From: Candidatus Iainarchaeum sp.
GTDB taxonomy: Archaea; Iainarchaeota; Iainarchaeia; Iainarchaeales; Iainarchaeaceae
Assembly: GCA_013331625.1 (NCBI GenBank)
Contig: DUGC01000117.1
Location: forward strand, 13,294-22,105
Direction of reading: 5' to 3'
DNA length: 8,812 bases
A program made the translations under genes and the position numbers. Below, in pieces: positions 7,301-8,812 of this stretch. Position 1 is the first letter of the stretch. Each line of letters starts with the position of its first letter. The notes beneath the pieces were generated by a model. The model was not told the DNA's origin. It did not search any database and was given only the letters and a program-made list of their open reading frames with translations.

Positions 7301-8812
7301 TGATAGAAGTGTTCTCTGCCTCAAGCGCCTTGAAATAGAGCCTGACACCCGTGGTCCCGCCTGCAGGCGCTGAGACATTTTCCACCTGCACCGAAGTGTC
7401 GGTGCTGTTTGCATCAGGCATCTGCGCAAAATCATTTATGCCAAACCCCTGAAAGCCGATCTTTGGCTTTTGCCTCACTGTGGAGCCTTTCACAGTGGCC
7501 TTGAGCGCTTCGCTTGGCGCGATATCAACCTGCAGGGCATAAATCTCCCCGAGCACTGCCTTGAAATTTTGGGGCGCATACTCCGAGCCGTCACTGCGCA
7601 CGAACCTGTATGAGGCGCACAGCCTGTTCGAGCACTTTGAGCCGCTGTCAAGGATCCTTATATTTTCAAGAGAAGTTTGCGCATAAAGCCCTGTTTTTGC
7701 ACTGGAATATTTCTCAAGCCCTATCTCGTCATCAGAAGGGACCCTGTAGACCTTGCCGCCGATCGATGACCACGCGCGGTAGTGCAGTTCGGCCTGCTGG
7801 CTTGCTGCGCTCTCTTTTGCCTTTGCGCGGATGTTTATCACTTTTTCCCCACCCGACTGGAAATAGAGCTCTATCCATTTATTGTACTGGCCTTCGCTGC
7901 CCGAGTTTTCCATGTCAAGCGCCTCAAAGCCGGGCCTTGGCATGGGGGAATAGCTCCTGCCATAAAAGTTCGCTGCCCCGATTGCTGAAAATCCCGTAAT
8001 CCCCGCATCTTGCGAATCCACAAACCCTACGCTGTCCTCGCCAAGCCGTACATGCAACCCGTTCCCGCTGCCCCCTTGGGGGAAAGTTGCGCGAAAGCGC
8101 AGGAACATGTCCTCGCCTTTTGCAAGCCCGTCTGCCTTCTCGCCGCTTATCGTATAAACGCCCAAAAATTCAGCAACGGGCGTCGTGCCCACGCCTTTCT
8201 GGCCGCCCTTTGAAACTGTGATGGCATTCTGGTCCTCAACACCCACTTCCTGCTCAAAGCCCCCTCCCTCACCATCAGTGTAAATCACGCTCACATACTT
8301 GTTTCCTTTCGGGTTAAATGCAATGCCGCCTGCGCTGTACTGCCCTTCAAAAAGCGATGTGTCCCCTGCGGCAACCGACACTATCCCCCCTTCAGCTTCC
8401 CTGCCGTCACTTCCCAAAACAGTGAGCAGCACCCTTGAGAACGGCTCTGAAAGCGTCACAATAACCTCGTTTTTGAAAGTTTCGCTCACCTCAACGCCGG
8501 CCTGCCCGCCAAGGTTTCCCTTGGTTGCCTTCACATGTATTTTTGAATTCAGGGGGGCTAAAAACGTGAATTTTCCGGTTATGTCTGTTTTCTGTGCGCC
8601 AAGCCCGAGGGGCAGCAGGCCGTTAGTGTCATCCCCTTCAAAAAAATTCAGTGTTGCCCCTGCAACCGCAGCCCCCTTGCCATCGTTTGTATATACTATG
8701 AGGGATCCTGAATTGTTCGCAGTGCCGTGCTGCATTGTAAAAACCAGGCGGTTGTTCTGGCTTAGCCTGGCCTTCTGCCTCACGGGCACGTACTGCTCGT
8801 CCCACGCGCTTG
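1320..8812 (-). CDS. Giant multi-domain surface protein (partial at its N-terminus) with Ig-like array and C-terminal lysozyme-like domain
   Basis: The frame is open from the window edge to a TGA at 1320-1322. The GTG at 8789 is not the start: SAWDEQY is encoded in frame before it up to the edge, so the true start and any signal peptide lie outside. Counting from 8789, the order is: carboxypeptidase-regulatory-like sandwiches (27-193), beta-rich domains (205-520), an Ig-like domain (521-604), a NEW3/ASH-like domain (611-722), a Tyr/Gly-rich low-complexity stretch (746-828), two more Ig/ASH-like domains (960-1172), Cys-anchored modules (1190-1660), a hydrophobic centre (1736-1826), a helix-rich part (1828-2212) with an internal duplication, and a Cys-rich lysozyme-like domain (about 2325-2489). 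There are 26 cysteines. Sequons N-x-S/T number about 13 before residue 1340 and about three after. There is no C-terminal membrane anchor; the protein ends in AWRAT. Together this indicates an exported, probably glycosylated and disulfide-bonded cell-surface protein. The overall function is unknown; adhesion combined with wall cleavage is an inference. Confidence 0.9.
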   Translation of the reverse strand, partial: SAWDEQYVPVRQKARLSQNNRLVFTMQHGTANNSGSLIVYTNDGKGAAVAGATLNFFEGDDTNGLLPLGLGAQKTDITGKFTFLAPLNSKIHVKATKGNLGGQAGVEVSETFKNEVIVTLSEPFSRVLLTVLGSDGREAEGGIVSVAAGDTSLFEGQYSAGGIAFNPKGNKYVSVIYTDGEGGGFEQEVGVEDQNAITVSKGGQKGVGTTPVAEFLGVYTISGEKADGLAKGEDMFLRFRATFPQGGSGNGLHVRLGEDSVGFVDSQDAGITGFSAIGAANFYGRSYSPMPRPGFEALDMENSGSEGQYNKWIELYFQSGGEKVINIRAKAKESAASQQAELHYRAWSSIGGKVYRVPSDDEIGLEKYSSAKTGLYAQTSLENIRILDSGSKCSNRLCASYRFVRSDGSEYAPQNFKAVLGEIYALQVDIAPSEALKATVKGSTVRQKPKIGFQGFGINDFAQMPDANSTDTSVQVENVSAPAGGTTGVRLYFKALEAENTSITLQLVTDKDSVTEQFHFSIYREKPILLTTVPSQVTYGDDFVIVLEDEQRVPIEDAQIRLEGRAGAKQTIRGDGSAKRGSAGRYFVKNFYGSGVVTYNVTAQGFRALDGQIEITKQGVLEWKEPEGYISIQKSQKSAEKEFELVNKSRQNVESLTFELKPVGQLPDGMSVRVSPMSDIAANSTQRIGISAQYNGEKDNAHGEVRVIAKGRTEAGLLVTAEHKIIVDYNPAIAQDCLEFSKPGIVVFIASGMDNRGNYDQQYYSNSQGYPAGTGFYDPNAGTLDSYYPNRANTTGFGGSSANAYSGFYNSYGQLGSGYYKYGGYSTSTSESFTASLAKRPECQVPLELKPEVVGGGKRTEGLEVDSKEIRLSPQGSQERRTDSDEVIVNVTNNLLRNYPGKESFHFDIIYRGGNFAKSLPVEVYVWNPSFALQVSRNIELYLGPANFMTPMPSGIEGIGQPVLSDIGYKAQVPLFVRNVGEADIENVHFRVSSKTSRGNVDVRVVPDFPIQVLRKGQAIDPPLTLFAQATRDAKTTLADVKQLDITGVINGASFSFGPVNLISHISGAQCLVAVPGNLAFISSKSTEGAISQELTLRNTCAEEVRVLDISRPPLGSNALQLVPTNVYIMPGAEAKFSLVLQKRENYNGSPMPIYVHAFLPRSGTPIDSTPVIVEVRLGKDVLKSTAAGEEMELNVCEGGTKKVRFPVMASGPAVCDSAYCDASQLSAFLADRLEDKVAEATKQVHNMGSEVFNARGCTQADMARGFCSFDGLGVKQESYSVYFSHDNLSPALLQKAISGKNSGIKNFTVSFFSGKSGGEYLGGYGKQVWLNSNIRGCGRYKVKFNGSVALQGGRFVPELMNVVIDIMPENEGEVSARQVTEQCAPLIQNINNFLPRDEGFTRSLKYDSWMGVVDPKDSALEQLSGEVAKTLFGTESRAVQGSISTNTLSIDLGSTEGYIVRLEMDKVPSDNPVTIRALIRDSVGAEKQLQREIVKDAASSIRNLRDNVVEGCIGADESYMLLKSSSALGKPQLLPIKEKIPVQFEVEQCAPLEFSSNIKETLSLSAKKSTEFEGIYVPPHFRPQRPKDGPDTQETITTIKVDNLDEKTNKFTAQARICAIGNSQFWNAQGKKIIVEAKSIEATQKSAKIPAQEAELAVCGIHPLKFVDEKAPKLDATKPGEYYYATFMWKGDPEELALSDLTKISEVEHRASVGDGILKGTGKLQLEEKPEVIAAKSKAANYYLSACALTSVVTSIVRPTVGIAGLFINPIADCVIPYAALMGEVNQNVKKVIDFFDTTIIKPVKDFFTGAGTMLGTVVKSILRFAGVGSALDRAQAQVRAQEDQALTTISIAYAETALIKDSVRAGFMTFDDKIYNSPAFFSKVKIVSDSIAEELTTKVHVNLFASSADVEVLGFLDEYKKRISGQIASDLGEEIAKRSSGAGRALGRGYLSVEEAGKLIKETSIKNVETEMLKDPALLAKIHNARLHAPTGAVNREIADKVVEGIFGDAKVKDLKPGARNATVAWTAPIEPSDPLKLGAIQHARDELVERFINRLNTAGTTLNPSTSALAIELQTIELSPSRNFTPKTLPGATYTMGGAIVTGPPTILAWTADISDAETQDLMRQFEEKAKAYLKSQVTSGTPDAAVADVIKKKAQNLGTSKVAEFSKEQTEVKTGKFTLKNIGAFGTTMLKEGALGLLANYVGMKAYDWILASELDKVTGVPQLGKRELPFASQSGFGVRLSQGDQFTKTILKYRTYRISVSQIIGTGGKELKMSRVGQIPQGIDPVKYVLNDCRNPGYDQEVGAVLPGLIPETEVVSKFPKPLRTKTMQATHVAAATNYLQKQPDGQRHGSIIATAVNCGGVSPCTGKPFASSFNAATGLNLEALVASIGEVKSGMGSDKDFRGQFMFGCDAKNAAIAAAKADVFPNAVCAARKLESYRATQCASGQGDVKCYWNAYNADAANDSGGLIRVTEGDFKDIYDAWAGYAWRAT
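1323..1817 (-). other. C-terminal lysozyme-like (SLT/GEWL-type) domain
   Basis: Residues about 2325-2489 reproduce the order of lytic-transglycosylase motifs. LEALVASIGEVKSG places Glu2389 where the catalytic Glu ('a-i-x-x-E-S') belongs. RGQFMFG stands in for the 'G-L-M-Q' motif, PNAVCAARKLESYR for 'N-I-x-A-G-x-x-Y-L', and CYWNAYNAD for 'A-l-A-A-Y-N-A-G'. The last Gly is Asp and the Gln motif is altered, so activity is uncertain. Six cysteines (2357, 2363, 2408, 2428, 2441, 2450) probably form disulfides, which suits an extracytoplasmic domain. Family membership is judged by eye from motif order and not from any search. The expected reaction would be cleavage of the MurNAc-GlcNAc bond of peptidoglycan, a polymer archaea do not make. 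Confidence 0.5.
2388..2738 (-). repeat. Internal duplication with AWTA strand plus helix
   Basis: Two units about 84 residues apart start with AWTAPIEPSD (from residue 2021) and AWTADISDAE (from residue 2105), each followed by a charged helix (ARDELVERFINRL; MRQFEEKAKAYLKSQ). The DNA also matches: plus-strand 2722-2740 and 2467-2485 agree at 16 of 19 positions. The segment sits between the helix-rich part and the C-terminal enzyme-like domain. Its function is unknown. Confidence 0.45.
3312..3584 (-). other. Hydrophobic central region, possible membrane-interacting helices
   Basis: Residues 1736-1776 (including LSACALTSVVTSIV, PTVGIAGLFINPIA and CVIPYAALMG) are almost free of charge, and residues 1800-1826 (GAGTMLGTVVKSILRFAGVG) form a second hydrophobic stretch after an amphipathic linker (VKKVIDFF, IIKPVKDFF). 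They divide the Ig-like array from the helical and lysozyme-like half. They could be transmembrane or membrane-inserting helices, or a buried core; Pro and Gly breaks make a classical single span uncertain. Confidence 0.45.
3831..4799 (-). repeat. Three divergent Cys-anchored modules ending in C-x(2,3)-P-L
   Basis: Three stretches share one plan: a Cys next to Gly, then 35-45 mostly beta residues, then a Cys followed by Pro-Leu. They run C1331 (RGCGRYKVKF) to C1377 (EQCAPL), C1506 (EGCIGADESY) to C1543 (EQCAPLEF), and C1612 (RICAIGNSQF) to C1653 (AVCGIHPLKF). Inter-cysteine distances are 46, 37 and 41. The hexapeptide EQCAPL occurs twice, at 4650-4667 and 4152-4169, with four of six codons differing synonymously, so the similarity is old. 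No named family is recognised. Confidence 0.5.
5274..5912 (-). other. Two Ig-like (ASH/hydin-type) domains
   Basis: Residues 960-1060 contain AQVPLFVRNVGEADIENVHF, the 'l-x-v-x-N-x-G' strand of ASH-like domains. Residues 1064-1172 contain LAFISSKSTEGAISQELTL, then RNTCAEEVRVLDI, then NVYIMPGAEAKFSLVL and PVIVEVRLG. C1064 and C1094 probably pair between the first strand and the N-x-C turn. These look like structural spacers of the surface stalk. Confidence 0.55.
6306..6554 (-). other. Tyr/Gly/Asn/Ser-rich low-complexity segment
   Basis: Residues 746-828 have a composition unlike the rest of the protein: about 14 tyrosines in some 70 residues, with many Gly, Ser and Asn and few charged or large aliphatic residues. 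Short examples are YDQQYYSNSQGY and YNSYGQLGSGYYKYGGY. It lies between C730 and C836, which could close it into one disulfide-bounded loop. The segment is probably disordered and sits in the middle of an otherwise folded Ig-like array. Its function is unknown. Confidence 0.8.
6624..6959 (-). other. NEW3/ASH-type Ig-like domain
   Basis: Residues 611-722 contain FELVNKSRQNVESLTFEL, then LPDGMSVRVSP, then IAANSTQRIGISAQY, then GEVRVIAKG. An 'x-N-x-S/G' strand, a mid-domain strand and an 'i-a-a-n-s-t' turn before closing strands are typical of NEW3 and ASH (SPD-2-hydin) domains, which recur in archaeal cell-surface proteins. Two sequons (N640, N676) fall inside it. Confidence 0.5.
6978..7229 (-). 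other. Ig-like / transthyretin-like beta-sandwich domain
   Basis: Residues 521-604 follow the bacterial and archaeal Ig-like surface-domain pattern: PSQVTYGDDFVIVLEDE, then VPIEDAQIRLEG, a disordered GDGSAKRGSAG turn, GRYFVKNF, and TYNVTAQGFRAL. The 'pI-x-D-A-x-I-x-L' strand and the 'G-x-Y' strand are the recognisable parts. This is a structural module in the extracellular array with no catalytic residues. Confidence 0.6.
8211..8711 (-). other. Tandem carboxypeptidase-regulatory-like (transthyretin-fold) domains
   Basis: Residues 27-113 show the family pattern: GSLIVYTNDG, then VAGATLNFFEGD, then KTDITGKFTFLAP, ending in EVIVTL. This gives a first strand, a 'V-x-G-A-x-L' strand, the 'T-D-x-x-G-x-F' turn and closing strands. 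Residues 118-193 look like a second, more divergent copy (LLTVLGSDGREAEGGIVSV, then GGIAF and KYVSVIY). Such domains serve as rigid spacers in secreted proteins. The first call is firm, the second moderate. Confidence 0.65.

Noticed and set aside
8787..8789. GTG as the start codon of the giant gene
   Set aside because: The frame continues upstream without a stop to the window edge (SAWDEQY), no signal peptide follows the GTG, and no promoter can be assessed. The gene is truncated by the window.
1320..8812. Phage tape-measure protein (giant, hydrophobic centre, SLT-like end)
   Set aside because: The N-terminal half is a long Ig-like array with Cys pairs and sequons instead of coiled coil, and the neighbour is a pilin-like gene with no phage tail gene in view. 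Not fully excluded for the C-terminal half.
1..8812. CRISPR arrays, tRNA or rRNA genes
   Set aside because: No regularly spaced direct repeats and no tRNA- or rRNA-like stretches were seen; nearly all of the window is covered by the two coding frames.

Overview
The window reads as archaeal, most likely a small-genome DPANN-type lineage (for example Diapherotrites or Micrarchaeota). That placement is inferred from the promoter style and the kind of surface proteins present; there is no marker gene here. All convincing coding sequence is on the minus strand: two genes separated by 176 bases and nothing else. The DNA is moderately GC-rich, so many long open frames on the plus strand are only shadows of these two genes.

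Positions 1320-8812 hold one giant gene whose 5' end lies outside the window. The visible part encodes about 2496 residues. Its layout, N to C, is: two carboxypeptidase-regulatory-like beta sandwiches; a run of other Ig-like domains interrupted by a Tyr/Gly/Asn/Ser-rich low-complexity stretch; a series of Cys-anchored modules ending in C-x-x-P-L; a hydrophobic centre; a long helical part containing an internal duplication; and a Cys-rich C-terminal domain with the motif pattern of the lysozyme/lytic-transglycosylase (SLT/GEWL) fold. The visible chain has 26 cysteines and many N-glycosylation sequons, mostly in its first half, as expected of an exported surface protein. Residue numbers for this protein count from the GTG codon at 8789, purely as a convention.

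Positions 1144-1319 are the intergenic region. Read on the minus strand it holds two GC-rich hairpins just after the giant gene, then two T5 tracts that could end its transcript, then a TATA box about 25 nt before the next ATG, implying a leaderless mRNA.

Positions 34-1143 encode a 369-residue prepilin-like protein with a class III (prepilin peptidase) signal and one N-terminal hydrophobic helix, lacking the Glu5 of major pilins. It resembles minor or tip pilins and pseudopilins in plan. The two genes together suggest a cell-surface locus: a long multi-domain protein, possibly an adhesin with a terminal wall-cleaving domain, beside a pilin-like component. That they cooperate is inference from adjacency only.
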